64,000 bases of DNA from Nocardia paucivorans NBRC 100373 (lineage in GTDB: Bacteria; Actinomycetota; Actinomycetes; Mycobacteriales; Mycobacteriaceae): positions 1-64,000 of the forward strand of contig NZ_BAGE01000039.1 of the NCBI RefSeq assembly GCF_000308675.1. Direction: 5' to 3'. Positions 17,320 through 25,495 of this stretch are shown here, piece after piece. The notes beneath the pieces are model-generated. The model saw only the letters and a program-made list of their open reading frames with translations. It was not told the origin of the DNA and did not search any database. The number at the start of each line of letters is the position of its first letter. Position 1 is the first letter of the stretch. A program made the translations under genes and the position numbers.

Positions 17320-17631
17320 ATGAAAGGTGGCCTATCCACCGCTCCCGGAGAGATAATGGTCACCACGGATCACGAGGTCATTCGCCGGTGGGCCGAAAGA
17401 CGCGGTGCGAATCCCGCCACCACCCCGGGTAGTGAGGACGATGGTAAGGTCGGAGTACTGCGCTTGGATTTTCCTCATTACGGCGGTGCAGTGCTACAGC
17501 CGGTGGACTGGGACGACTGGTTCGCCACATTCGATGCTCGTAAATTGAGCTTCCGTTACCAGGAGTTACGCGAAGACGGTACGCCGAGTAATTTTTTTCG
17601 CCTCGAACGGGCGAACGACGGGCGTACGTGA
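17320..17631 (+). CDS. Small conserved stress-associated protein of unknown function
   Basis: A 103-residue acidic protein. The pattern VTTDHEVIRRWAERRGANPATT, then GVLRLDFP, WDDWFATFDARKLSFRYQE and SNFFRLER is a widespread bacterial family of small proteins, sometimes mislabelled as a branching enzyme, with no known function. A strong AAGGAGG ribosome site precedes ATG 17320. A sigma-B/F-type promoter lies about 80 bases upstream, and the neighbouring genes encode ChaB- and UsfY-like proteins, so this is probably part of the general stress response. Confidence 0.8.
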   Translation: MKGGLSTAPGEIMVTTDHEVIRRWAERRGANPATTPGSEDDGKVGVLRLDFPHYGGAVLQPVDWDDWFATFDARKLSFRYQELREDGTPSNFFRLERANDGRT

Positions 17632-17648
17632 GCCATTTCACTCTACAG

Positions 17649-17674
17649 GTTTACCGAGCGGTCGATCCGGCTAT
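17649..17674 (+). promoter_or_regulatory. Possible stress-sigma promoter upstream of the two-component genes
   Basis: GTTT (17649-17652), 16 bases, GGCTAT (17669-17674). This differs from the sigma-B/F consensus by one base in the -10. It lies 115 bases upstream of the response regulator start. Confidence 0.35.
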
Positions 17675-17789
17675 TCCTTTAACCGAAGGGTTGCTCGAGT
17701 AAGCAAGAAAGCGGGATGTCGCGTCGGTATGGGGATGCGAAACCCGCACCGCGAGGCGCGCCACGTGTGTCTGCAAGGGAATAAGAAAA

Positions 17790-18500
17790 TTGAGCGCGAA
17801 CCTGATGATCGTGGAAGACGACGACCGGGTCCGTGGCGCGTTGCGCCTGGCCATGGAGGACGAGGGCTACGACGTCGCAGAGGCAGAACAGGCCGAGGCC
17901 GCGCTTACACAGCTGCGTGACAACGGTGTGCCCGACGTGATGATCGTCGATCTGATGTTGGGCGGTATGGACGGGTTCACCTGTATACGGGAGATTCGCC
18001 GCGATCACGATGTGCCGATCATCGTGGTCAGTGCCCGTGACGACACCCACGATGTCGTCGCCGCGCTGGAGGCCGGCGCCGACGATTTCGTCACCAAACC
18101 CTTCGAGATCAAAGAGATCACCGCCCGCATGCGGGCCCTGCGCCGGCGTGCCCGCCAGTCGGCCGAGCGGGAGGCCCCGGTGGAGATCGTATTGGACGCC
18201 GATCCGGAACGTCCGCTGATCCTCACGCCCGAGGCCGGGGTGGTGCGGCGCGGAGACGAGGAGATCAATCTCACCCTGACGGAGTTTCGCCTGTTGTGTG
18301 AGTTGGCCGACAGTCCCGGTCGCGTGCTGAGCCGCGCCGTACTGCTCGAGCGGGTATGGGACCGCGGTTTTTTCGGCGACGAACGCATCGTGGATGTGCA
18401 CATGCGCAGATTGCGCACCAAGATCGAGCGGGATCCCTCGGATCCGCAGATCGTGGTCACCGTTCGGGGCCTCGGTTATCGGCTGGACGCCCAGCGCTGA
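17790..18500 (+). CDS. OmpR-family response regulator
   Basis: A 236-residue regulator with an N-terminal receiver domain (acidic pocket EDD near residues 9-11, phospho-acceptor Asp54 in MIVDLMLGG, Lys in FVTKPF) and a C-terminal winged helix (LTEFRLLCELADSPGRVLSR, then RIVDVHMRRLRTKIE). It should be phosphorylated by the kinase encoded five bases downstream and then bind DNA. TTG 17790 is the start, with AAGGGA upstream. Together with the kinase gene it sits directly before ectA, so the ectoine operon is a natural candidate target. A one-mismatch stress-type promoter lies upstream. Confidence 0.9.
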   Translation: MSANLMIVEDDDRVRGALRLAMEDEGYDVAEAEQAEAALTQLRDNGVPDVMIVDLMLGGMDGFTCIREIRRDHDVPIIVVSARDDTHDVVAALEAGADDFVTKPFEIKEITARMRALRRRARQSAEREAPVEIVLDADPERPLILTPEAGVVRRGDEEINLTLTEFRLLCELADSPGRVLSRAVLLERVWDRGFFGDERIVDVHMRRLRTKIERDPSDPQIVVTVRGLGYRLDAQR

Positions 18501-18504
18501 ATCC

Positions 18505-19704
18505 ATGAGTGATGCTCGACTCGCCGGTGGCGATGTCGACTCCACAACCCGCTTGTCGACTCTCCTCGGCCCGGGTCGATGGAGTCTGCGCGGCCGCGTG
18601 ACCACCGCTTTCGCCGCCGCATCGGGGCTGATGGGCCTGATCCTGGTGCTTTCGCTGTTTGCGGTTCTCGGTGACGAGGACCGCACGCTCGGCGAACGGA
18701 TCATGCACCGTCCCACCCTGCCGATCATCTGCGGGCTTGCCGCCACCCTGGTCGGCGCCGCGGTGGGGGTATGGGTGGGCAGGCGGGTGCTCCAACCGCT
18801 GCGCGAGGTCGCCGAGACCGCTGCTCGGATCGCCTCCGGGGAACTGGGCATCCGGATGCCCGAAACCGGCGACCAGGACCTGGCCGGTACCGTGGACTCG
18901 TTCAACCGAATGGTCGATTCGCTTCAGCGACGCATCGACCGAGAACATCGCCTGTTCGGTGATGTCAGCCATGAGTTGCGCACCCCGCTGACCACTCTCA
19001 CGACCGGTGTGGATGTGCTCAACCGGTATCGCGACGATCTGCCCGAGCGGTCCCGGAAGGCCTTGGACCTGGTCACCGCGGAGGTCCGCCATATGCGTCG
19101 TCTGCTCGACGACCTGCTGGCCCTGGCCCGGGTGGAGGCGGGTATGCACCATGGCGACGCCGAACCGGTCTCGCTGGGTGATTTGGTGGCCCATACCTTG
19201 CGCGACAGCCATCGCCCGGTCGAACTGTTGACCGTCGCCGAGGACGTGGCCGTACTCGGCCGCAAACTGGAGCTCGAACGAGCCCTGGTGAATCTGTTGT
19301 CGAACGCCGATCGGCACGGCGGCGGGGTGGTCGCGGTCACCGTGCGCCGCATCGGTGATTCGGCGGTTGTCGAGGTCGACGATGCGGGCCCGGGGGTGCC
19401 GGCCGCCGACCGCGACCGTATCTTCGAACGTTTCGCCACCTCACGGGCGATTCCGCGCTCGGCCACCGCCGGCACCGGCACGGGTATCGGGCTGGCGCTG
19501 GTCGCCGAGACCGTGGCCACGCACCAGGGGTCGGTGGAATGCACCGACCGCCCCGGTGGGGGAGCGCGGTTCCGTGTTCGTCTGCCCGCCGTCGATCTTC
19601 CGGATGTGACCGAGCCCTCCGCTTCCGGCGGGGAAAGCCAAGAGAAAAAGGGTATTTCGCCCATTGACAGAGAGGGGCGTCACAAGCCCGTAACACGATC
19701 GTAA
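18505..19704 (+). CDS. Sensor histidine kinase upstream of the ectoine operon
   Basis: A 399-residue membrane kinase. Two transmembrane helices (about residues 33-55 and 72-92) enclose a very short extracellular loop of about 15 residues, followed by HAMP, the H-box FGDVSHELRTPLTTL with phospho-acceptor His156, the N-box LVNLLSNADRHG, and G-boxes DDAGPGVP and GTGIGLAL. A periplasmic loop this short argues against a ligand-binding domain and fits intramembrane or turgor sensing. It is encoded with its regulator and stops 71 bases before ectA. Confidence 0.9.
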   Translation: MSDARLAGGDVDSTTRLSTLLGPGRWSLRGRVTTAFAAASGLMGLILVLSLFAVLGDEDRTLGERIMHRPTLPIICGLAATLVGAAVGVWVGRRVLQPLREVAETAARIASGELGIRMPETGDQDLAGTVDSFNRMVDSLQRRIDREHRLFGDVSHELRTPLTTLTTGVDVLNRYRDDLPERSRKALDLVTAEVRHMRRLLDDLLALARVEAGMHHGDAEPVSLGDLVAHTLRDSHRPVELLTVAEDVAVLGRKLELERALVNLLSNADRHGGGVVAVTVRRIGDSAVVEVDDAGPGVPAADRDRIFERFATSRAIPRSATAGTGTGIGLALVAETVATHQGSVECTDRPGGGARFRVRLPAVDLPDVTEPSASGGESQEKKGISPIDREGRHKPVTRS

Positions 19705-19775
19705 AGAACTCGCCCAGGTCAACTCAAAGTTCATTGGCAAGCCTGGGAGAGTACGAACGCAGACATCGGAGTTGT

Positions 19776-20342
19776 ATGTCATTGCAGAGCTTGTCCACGC
19801 AGGCGGCCGACACCGCCGCGACCGCCATAACCCTGCGCGCACCGCGAATCGCGGACGCGGCGCGGATGTGGCAGATCGCCGACGATTCGCAGGTGCTGGA
19901 TGTCAACTCCAGCTACGCCTATCTGCTGTGGTGTCGGGATTTCGCCGCCACCTCGGTGGTCGCCGAGGTCGGCGGCCGCATGGTCGGTTTCATCACCGGC
20001 TATATCAGACCCGAAGCACCCGCCACCTTCTTCGTCTGGCAGGTTGCCGTCGATGCGGACCAACGCGGCCGCGGTATCGGCGTCGCCATGCTGGAGTGGT
20101 TGGCGGATACCGTCACCGACCCCGCCCACCCACTCGGCGGGAAAGTCCGTTCGTTGGAGACCACCGTCTCCCCGGACAACACCGCCTCGGTCGCCATGTT
20201 CGCGTCGCTGGCCCGTCGCCGCGGCGCGCAGATGACCAAGAGCGAGCTGTTCGAGCCCGATGTGTTCCCGGACAGCCACGCCGCCGAGGACCTATACCAC
20301 ATTTCGCCGATCGCCCGTAACACCGAAAGGGATCACCGATGA
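19776..20342 (+). CDS. ectA: L-2,4-diaminobutyrate acetyltransferase
   Basis: Acetylates the gamma-amino group of L-2,4-diaminobutyrate, the second step of ectoine synthesis. The 188-residue protein is a GNAT-fold enzyme: ITLRAPRIADAARMWQIADDSQVLDVNS is the family N-terminus, SSYAYLLWCRDF the EctA signature, and VDADQRGRGIGVAML the acetyl-CoA-binding loop. ATG 19776 is chosen over an upstream start because the family begins close to this point. Its end overlaps ectB by four bases (ATGA), implying coupled translation. Confidence 0.95.
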   Translation: MSLQSLSTQAADTAATAITLRAPRIADAARMWQIADDSQVLDVNSSYAYLLWCRDFAATSVVAEVGGRMVGFITGYIRPEAPATFFVWQVAVDADQRGRGIGVAMLEWLADTVTDPAHPLGGKVRSLETTVSPDNTASVAMFASLARRRGAQMTKSELFEPDVFPDSHAAEDLYHISPIARNTERDHR

Positions 20343-21598
20343 TTACCCCTGGCACGACGATCTTCGACGAGTTCGAATCCAATGTCCGAGGCTATTGCCG
20401 CTCCTGGCCGACGGTCTTCGAGACCGCGCAGGGAGCCTGGATTCGAGACGAGGACGGCAAGGACTTCCTCGACTTCTTCGCCGGCGCGGGAGCGTTGAAC
20501 TACGGGCACAACAACCCGCTGCTCAAGAGCGCACTCATCGACTACATCGCCTCCGACGGCGTGACCCACGGTCTGGATATGTCGACCGTGGCCAAACGCC
20601 GACTGCTGGAGACCCTGCGCGACACCCTGCTGGCGCCGCGCGGCCTGGACTACAAGGTGCAATTCCCCGGCCCCACCGGCGCGAACGCCGTCGAGGCCGC
20701 GCTGAAATTGGCCCGTAAGGTCACCGGTCGCCAGACCGTGCTCAGCTTCACCAACGCCTTCCACGGTATGACGCTGGGCGCGCTCTCCGTCACCGGTAAC
20801 TCCGCCAAACGCGCCGGCGCCGGGGTGCCGCTCAATCACGCCACCCCCATGCCCTACGACGGCTACTTCGACAACACCACCGCCGATTTCCAGTGGATGG
20901 AACGGGTGCTCGACGATTCGTCGTCCGGTCTGGATCGTCCCGCCGCGGTCATCGTGGAGACCGTGCAGGGCGAGGGCGGGGTGAACGTGGCGCGCGCCGA
21001 ATGGCTGCGGCATCTGGCCTCGCTGTGCGCGGCCCGGGGCATTCTGCTGATCGTCGACGATGTGCAGATGGGTTGCGGTCGTACCGGACCGTTCTTCTCC
21101 TTCGAGGAGGCCGGTATCACCCCCGATATCGTGACCCTGTCCAAGTCGATCGGTGGCTACGGTCTGCCGATGGCGTTGGTGCTGTTCAAGCCGGAGCTGG
21201 ATCAGTGGGCGCCGGGTGAGCACAACGGCACCTTCCGCGGTAACAACCCCTCCTTCGTCACCGCGCAGGTTGCGCTGGAGCACTACTGGTCCGACGATGA
21301 ACTGGAGAAGTCGACCGCTGCCAAGGGAGCGATGGTGGGTCGGGCACTCACCGATATCTCGCAGTCCTTCTCCGGTATCTCCACCCGGGGACGGGGGCTG
21401 GTGCACGGTTTGGTCTTCGAGGACGCCTCACGGGCGGGCAAAGTGTGCCAGGTCGCGTTCGAACGCGGTCTGCTGGCCGAAACATCGGGTGCCTCCGACG
21501 AGGTGGTGAAGCTGCTGCCGCCGCTCACCATTACCGAGGACGAGCTCGATCACGGGCTGCAGATCCTGACCGGCGCGGTGGCCACGGTCTGTGGCTGA
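20339..21598 (+). CDS. ectB: Diaminobutyrate-2-oxoglutarate transaminase
   Basis: Converts aspartate beta-semialdehyde and glutamate to L-2,4-diaminobutyrate and 2-oxoglutarate, the entry step of ectoine synthesis. The 419-residue PLP enzyme has the class III motifs FAGAGALNYGHNNP near the start, FPGPTGANAVEAA, the pyridine-ring Asp in LIVDDVQMGCGRTG, and the Schiff-base Lys near 269 in TLSKSIGGYG. It overlaps ectA by ATGA and is followed by ectC after 37 bases. Confidence 0.96.
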   Translation: MITPGTTIFDEFESNVRGYCRSWPTVFETAQGAWIRDEDGKDFLDFFAGAGALNYGHNNPLLKSALIDYIASDGVTHGLDMSTVAKRRLLETLRDTLLAPRGLDYKVQFPGPTGANAVEAALKLARKVTGRQTVLSFTNAFHGMTLGALSVTGNSAKRAGAGVPLNHATPMPYDGYFDNTTADFQWMERVLDDSSSGLDRPAAVIVETVQGEGGVNVARAEWLRHLASLCAARGILLIVDDVQMGCGRTGPFFSFEEAGITPDIVTLSKSIGGYGLPMALVLFKPELDQWAPGEHNGTFRGNNPSFVTAQVALEHYWSDDELEKSTAAKGAMVGRALTDISQSFSGISTRGRGLVHGLVFEDASRAGKVCQVAFERGLLAETSGASDEVVKLLPPLTITEDELDHGLQILTGAVATVCG

Positions 21599-21635
21599 GG
21601 CCGGGACCGAACCGAGATCGAGAGGAGAACAACGA

Positions 21636-22031
21636 ATGATTGTGCGAACCACCGAGGAGATCACCGGCACGGACCGGGACGTGGCCGGCCCGGGCTGGCG
21701 CAGTAAACGCATCGTGCTGGGCGGTGACCGGGTGGGGTTCTCGTTCCACGAGACCACCATCGAGGCGGGCACCACGCACGTCTTCCACTACCTCAACCAT
21801 GTGGAGGCGGTGTGGCTGGTCGAGGGCGAGGGCACCCTCACCGATTTCGACAACGACCGCACCTATGAGCTCGGCCCGGGCACCATGTACCTGCTCAACG
21901 GTCACGAACGGCATCAGGTCGAGGCCCGGACACAGATGCGGATGCTGTGTGTGTTCAATCCGCCCGTCACCGGGCAGGAGGTCCACGACGAGAACGGCGT
22001 TTATCCGTTGGTCGCCGTTCCCGCCAACTGA
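21636..22031 (+). CDS. ectC: L-ectoine synthase
   Basis: Cyclises N-gamma-acetyl-diaminobutyrate to ectoine. A 131-residue single-domain cupin: MIVRTTEEITGTDRDV is the invariant N-terminus, HYLNHVEAVWLVEGEGTL the first cupin motif, and LGPGTMYLLNGHERHQVEA the second, containing the His/Tyr metal ligands. A GAGAGGAGA ribosome site precedes ATG 21636. It follows ectB by 37 bases and precedes ectD, so all four genes form one operon. Confidence 0.96.
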   Translation: MIVRTTEEITGTDRDVAGPGWRSKRIVLGGDRVGFSFHETTIEAGTTHVFHYLNHVEAVWLVEGEGTLTDFDNDRTYELGPGTMYLLNGHERHQVEARTQMRMLCVFNPPVTGQEVHDENGVYPLVAVPAN

Positions 22032-22050
22032 GAGGGAAGGACGGTAGGAG

Positions 22051-22926
22051 TTGGCTCAGAATCGGATCGATCGCTATCCGACCCGCACCACCGACAAGCG
22101 GCCGCATCAGGAGCGGCATGATGCCACGGTCTGGGGTCGGATCGACACCGCGGAGTTGGCCGCGTTCGATACCGATGGGTACGCTATTCTCGAAGGATTG
22201 CTGACCCCGGTAGAAGTGGCCGAGTTCGCCGCCGAGATCACACGGTTGGCCAAGGACCCGAACCTGCAGGGTGACGATCGGCTGATCGTGGAGAAAACCT
22301 CCCACCAGGTGCGTTCGGTATTCGAGGTGCACCGGCTCAGTTCGGCCGTGGCCGATCTGGTGCGCGAATCCCGGGTGATCGACCTGGCCCGTCAGGTGCT
22401 GGGTTCCGACGTCTACATTCACCAGAGTCGGGTCAACTATCTGCCCGGATTCGGTGGTACCGGTTTCTACTGGCACTCCGATTTCGAGACCTGGCACGCC
22501 GAGGACGGGATGCCATCGCCGCGAGCGGTGAGCCTGTCCATCGCGCTGACCGACAACTACCCCTACAACGGCAGCCTCATGCTGATGCCGGGCTCGCATC
22601 GCACCTTCGTGCCGTGCCAGGGTGAAACCCCGGCCGAGCACTACCGTGAATCGCTGCGCGAGCAGGAGATCGGGGTGCCGACGCAGGCCGATATCGATGA
22701 ATTGGCGCATAAATATGGCATAGCCCAGTTCACCGGTGCGGCCGGTTCCGCGCTGCTGTTCGATTCGAACATCATGCACGGCTCGGCGAACAACATCACA
22801 CCGTTTCCGCGCTCGAATATCTTCCTGGTGTTCAACAGTGTCGAGAATGCTCTGGAAGAACCTTTCGCCGCCCCGGCGCGGCGTCCGACATATATTGCGA
22901 GTCGGGATTTCACTCCGGTGAAGTAA
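22051..22926 (+). CDS. ectD: Ectoine 5-hydroxylase
   Basis: Fe(II)/2-oxoglutarate dioxygenase that makes 5-hydroxyectoine, the better desiccation and heat protectant. The 291-residue protein has the EctD signature around FYWHSDFETWH with iron ligands His142 and Asp144, and the third ligand His243 in IMHGSANN. The start is TTG 22051, 19 bases after ectC, with an AGGGAAGG site upstream; a second GGTAGGAG runs right up to the start codon. It completes the ectABCD operon and is followed by a large palindrome. Confidence 0.93.
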   Translation: MAQNRIDRYPTRTTDKRPHQERHDATVWGRIDTAELAAFDTDGYAILEGLLTPVEVAEFAAEITRLAKDPNLQGDDRLIVEKTSHQVRSVFEVHRLSSAVADLVRESRVIDLARQVLGSDVYIHQSRVNYLPGFGGTGFYWHSDFETWHAEDGMPSPRAVSLSIALTDNYPYNGSLMLMPGSHRTFVPCQGETPAEHYRESLREQEIGVPTQADIDELAHKYGIAQFTGAAGSALLFDSNIMHGSANNITPFPRSNIFLVFNSVENALEEPFAAPARRPTYIASRDFTPVK

Positions 22927-22947
22927 GCGGGCGGATATCGTGCCGCG

Positions 22948-22986
22948 ACGGCGGCGGAAACGAATTGAATTCGTTTCCGACGCCGT
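22948..22986. terminator. 39-bp near-perfect palindrome after ectD
   Basis: Eighteen of nineteen positions pair symmetrically around base 22967; the uninterrupted inner arms are CGGAAACGAATT (22955-22966) and AATTCGTTTCCG (22968-22979). It starts 21 bases after the ectD stop and lies between convergent genes. With only one central base it would form a cruciform-like hairpin; it most likely ends both transcripts but lacks a U tract and could also be a protein-binding site. Confidence 0.6.
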
Positions 22987-23035
22987 TCGTATTTCGGAAT
23001 ATCGAGATATTTGGAGTGCTCGTTTTCGGCGCCGT

Positions 23036-24838
23036 TCACATTTTTCGCGCGGCCGTTCCGCCGACCGCCGGCAGCCGTTGATGATCCGCCCGGACCCCGG
23101 TGGAGTTCATCGCGTCGGAAAGCGCCGGATTGCGCCGGCGGATTCCGGCGGCGATGGCGTGCTCCGCGGCGGCCTGGGTGCGCCAGAGCCGGGCCTCTCC
23201 GTACTTGCCCCGATGCTCCAACAGCTCGGCCAGGTCGGTCATGGCACGTACCACCCGGCGGTTGGAGGCGATACGCCACCAGTGTTCCGCCTCCGCCGGC
23301 TCCCCACGCCGGATATGGAGGACACCCAGGTCGTAGGCTGCCCCGGCGTGTCCGACCGAGGCGGCCCGAGACCACAGCATCCGGGCCCGTTCGTCATCGC
23401 CCAGGCCGTACATGGCCACGCCCAGTCCATAAAGGGCACGACGGTAGGCGGGATCGGCGGGTTGCCGAGCACCCACGGTGGGGGATGCCTGTGACGGGTC
23501 TTCGTCCTGGTCGCTGTCGGGCATCGGTGTGGGTTCCGTCGGAGCGGGAGCGGCGGATGTCGAGGCGGATATCGATTCGAATCCCGTGGGGGTGTTTCGG
23601 GCCTCGTCGGTGATCGGCGGGTCGGTGCTCTCGTCCCGGTCCGGGGCACCGTCGGAGAATGGTGAGGTGTCGTGGTGGGGATCCTCGCCGTTGTCGTGCC
23701 GCACCGCCCCGCCGGATCGGTACGCGCCGTCGATACGGTGATGAGGGGCCCGGTCGACGAGGCGCGCGGTATCGAGTCCGAGCGGGCGGGCGTCGAGTTC
23801 ACGCGGATCGTAGTCGAGGGGAGTGGTGATGGCGAGGCAGTCGTCGAGGTCGTCGCTCACACCGAGACGAGTGTCGGCGACCGGCGATTCGATATGCGCA
23901 TCGGCCGTGGAGTCCGGCTCGGCGGCCGCTCTCCGGTCGGGCGGCACGGATATCACGGGTATCGGTCCGCGCGCTCCCCGGTGCTCGAAGCCGGGCCCCG
24001 GGGTGTCGTCCGCGTCCACCGGAAAGGCGGTGGCCGGTGATTGCGCCATGGTCTGTGCGGCGGTGGCGACCGTGCGGACCTCCACCACGAGATCGGTGAA
24101 GTTGGGTGGGCCCTCACCCATACTGCACCACAATACGGTGCGACCCGGTTCGGAGCGTTCGACGACAATGCCGTAGTTGCCCGTCCACGAGCACGGCCGG
24201 CCGTCCTCGACCATCCACACCGGAGTCAGGGTGAACAGCGCATCGCGTGTGGTGGCCGTCAGTTCGAGGGTGGTCCCACGTTCCAGGGCGTCCTGCCAGA
24301 CGTCCACCCCCGTCAGGTATCGGTGACCGAAACCGATGTATCCGTCGATCGTCGACAGGCCCATACCGAAACCACGCAGATCCGTGGCGGGGGCCGCCGA
24401 CAGCAGGACCATGGTGAGTTTCGCGGTGGTGCCCGGCAGCTGCTCGACATACATCGGATACACCGGGGTGCCCTGCCATTCGATCGGATCGGCGCTTCGA
24501 TAGCGCTCGGCCAAGGGGGTCTCGTCCCAACGATTTTCGGAAGTTCCTCCGGAAAGGTCGTGCTCGACAACATTGTTGCCGAGCAGGTCGAACCGTGCGG
24601 CCCGACCGGAGGACCCGGCCGCGGGAGACGTCTCGACCAACGCGGTCTCCGCGAGTGGGATCCCGGTCGACGGTGTGCCGCCGCGAGAGGTGGGGGTGCC
24701 GAAACAGGCCGGTAGCGTCTCCACCCAGGACAGTTGCGATCCGGGGCCGGCCGTTGTCGATTCGGAGTCGATCCGTATCGACGTCGTTCCGGTGTGCGAC
24801 CGAACGGCGCCCGTTCGGGATGAAACCGGTTCGTTCAT
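23036..24838 (-). CDS. Large protein with C-terminal TPR/Sel1-like repeats, function unknown
   Basis: A 600-residue protein without a signal sequence. Residues 85-280 form a folded beta-rich region (FDLLGNNVVEHDL to VEVRTVATAA) that I cannot assign. Residues 280-460 are low-complexity and rich in Asp, Pro, Ser and Arg, with no structure expected. Residues 460-570 hold two to three TPR/Sel1-like helical repeats, for example RRALYGLGVAMYGLGDDERARMLWSRAAS and GAAYDLGVLHIRRGEPAEAEHWWRIA. Such repeats mediate protein contacts. It converges with ectD and has no operon partner. GGGGAAG precedes ATG 24838. Confidence 0.7.
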   Translation of the reverse strand: MNEPVSSRTGAVRSHTGTTSIRIDSESTTAGPGSQLSWVETLPACFGTPTSRGGTPSTGIPLAETALVETSPAAGSSGRAARFDLLGNNVVEHDLSGGTSENRWDETPLAERYRSADPIEWQGTPVYPMYVEQLPGTTAKLTMVLLSAAPATDLRGFGMGLSTIDGYIGFGHRYLTGVDVWQDALERGTTLELTATTRDALFTLTPVWMVEDGRPCSWTGNYGIVVERSEPGRTVLWCSMGEGPPNFTDLVVEVRTVATAAQTMAQSPATAFPVDADDTPGPGFEHRGARGPIPVISVPPDRRAAAEPDSTADAHIESPVADTRLGVSDDLDDCLAITTPLDYDPRELDARPLGLDTARLVDRAPHHRIDGAYRSGGAVRHDNGEDPHHDTSPFSDGAPDRDESTDPPITDEARNTPTGFESISASTSAAPAPTEPTPMPDSDQDEDPSQASPTVGARQPADPAYRRALYGLGVAMYGLGDDERARMLWSRAASVGHAGAAYDLGVLHIRRGEPAEAEHWWRIASNRRVVRAMTDLAELLEHRGKYGEARLWRTQAAAEHAIAAGIRRRNPALSDAMNSTGVRADHQRLPAVGGTAARKM

Positions 24839-25087
24839 GTGCTTCCCCGCCTTTCCCGCCGATGCCCAACCCTGCCCGCGCTACACGCGGCTATACCGTA
24901 CTAGCCGAGAAGGCCGGGATCGTACGGATTCCGGGATGCCGACACGTCGCGTGCCGCGGGATCCCGTTCCGGCATTCGGGCATCGCCGGCCGATCCTCGG
25001 ATCCGGAAGGCGGGATACCGCGACCGTACCGCGTAGGGCCCCAACGGGAATGCGGACACACCACAGCGGTACGGGCGGATATCTCGT

Positions 25088-25495
25088 TCATCGCCTCGCC
25101 GCGCGATCGCCCAGGACGAGCCGGACGAGCAGCAGCACGACCCAGACCACGGCGATGGCGGTCACGAGCCCGGCCGGATAGTTCCGGTCGAGCAGACCGA
25201 TATCGGCGGCCCGGCCGCCGCGGGTCACAACCGGCGCCATGATCAGTATCAACACGACCGTGCACACCGCACCGCAGACGCTCACCCCCCACCAATTACG
25301 GGGGATCACCCGACTCGCCACGAATCCGGCCGCCGCGCACAGCGGAGCGAACACCACATCGTGGATCAGTATCCCGGCCACGAACCATGCCGCGATCGAA
25401 CGCAGGTCGGGTATCGGAAACGTCCACAGCAGTCGCAGCCCGTGGCCGAGCAGACCGAGACCGACGATCAGGAGTAGTCCCCGGGCGACGGTCAC
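25088..25495 (-). CDS. Small polytopic membrane protein of unknown function
   Basis: A 135-residue protein with four predicted membrane helices: LLLIVGLGLLGHGLRLLW, SIAAWFVAGILIHDVVFAPL, SVCGAVCTVVLILIMAPVV and LVTAIAVVWVVLLLVRLVL. A histidine and an aspartate in the second helix are the only strongly polar groups. Its GTG start overlaps the stop of the molybdo-oxidoreductase gene by four bases (GTGA), so it is translated from the same mRNA and may be a partner of that enzyme. The family is known mainly as an unnamed actinobacterial membrane protein. Confidence 0.75.
   Translation of the reverse strand: MTVARGLLLIVGLGLLGHGLRLLWTFPIPDLRSIAAWFVAGILIHDVVFAPLCAAAGFVASRVIPRNWWGVSVCGAVCTVVLILIMAPVVTRGGRAADIGLLDRNYPAGLVTAIAVVWVVLLLVRLVLGDRAARR

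Noticed and set aside
19705..19775. Shared CTCAAAG-like words before ectA and gabD2 as a common operator
   Set aside because: Only a short word is shared (ACTCAAAG) and the flanks differ, so it may be chance.
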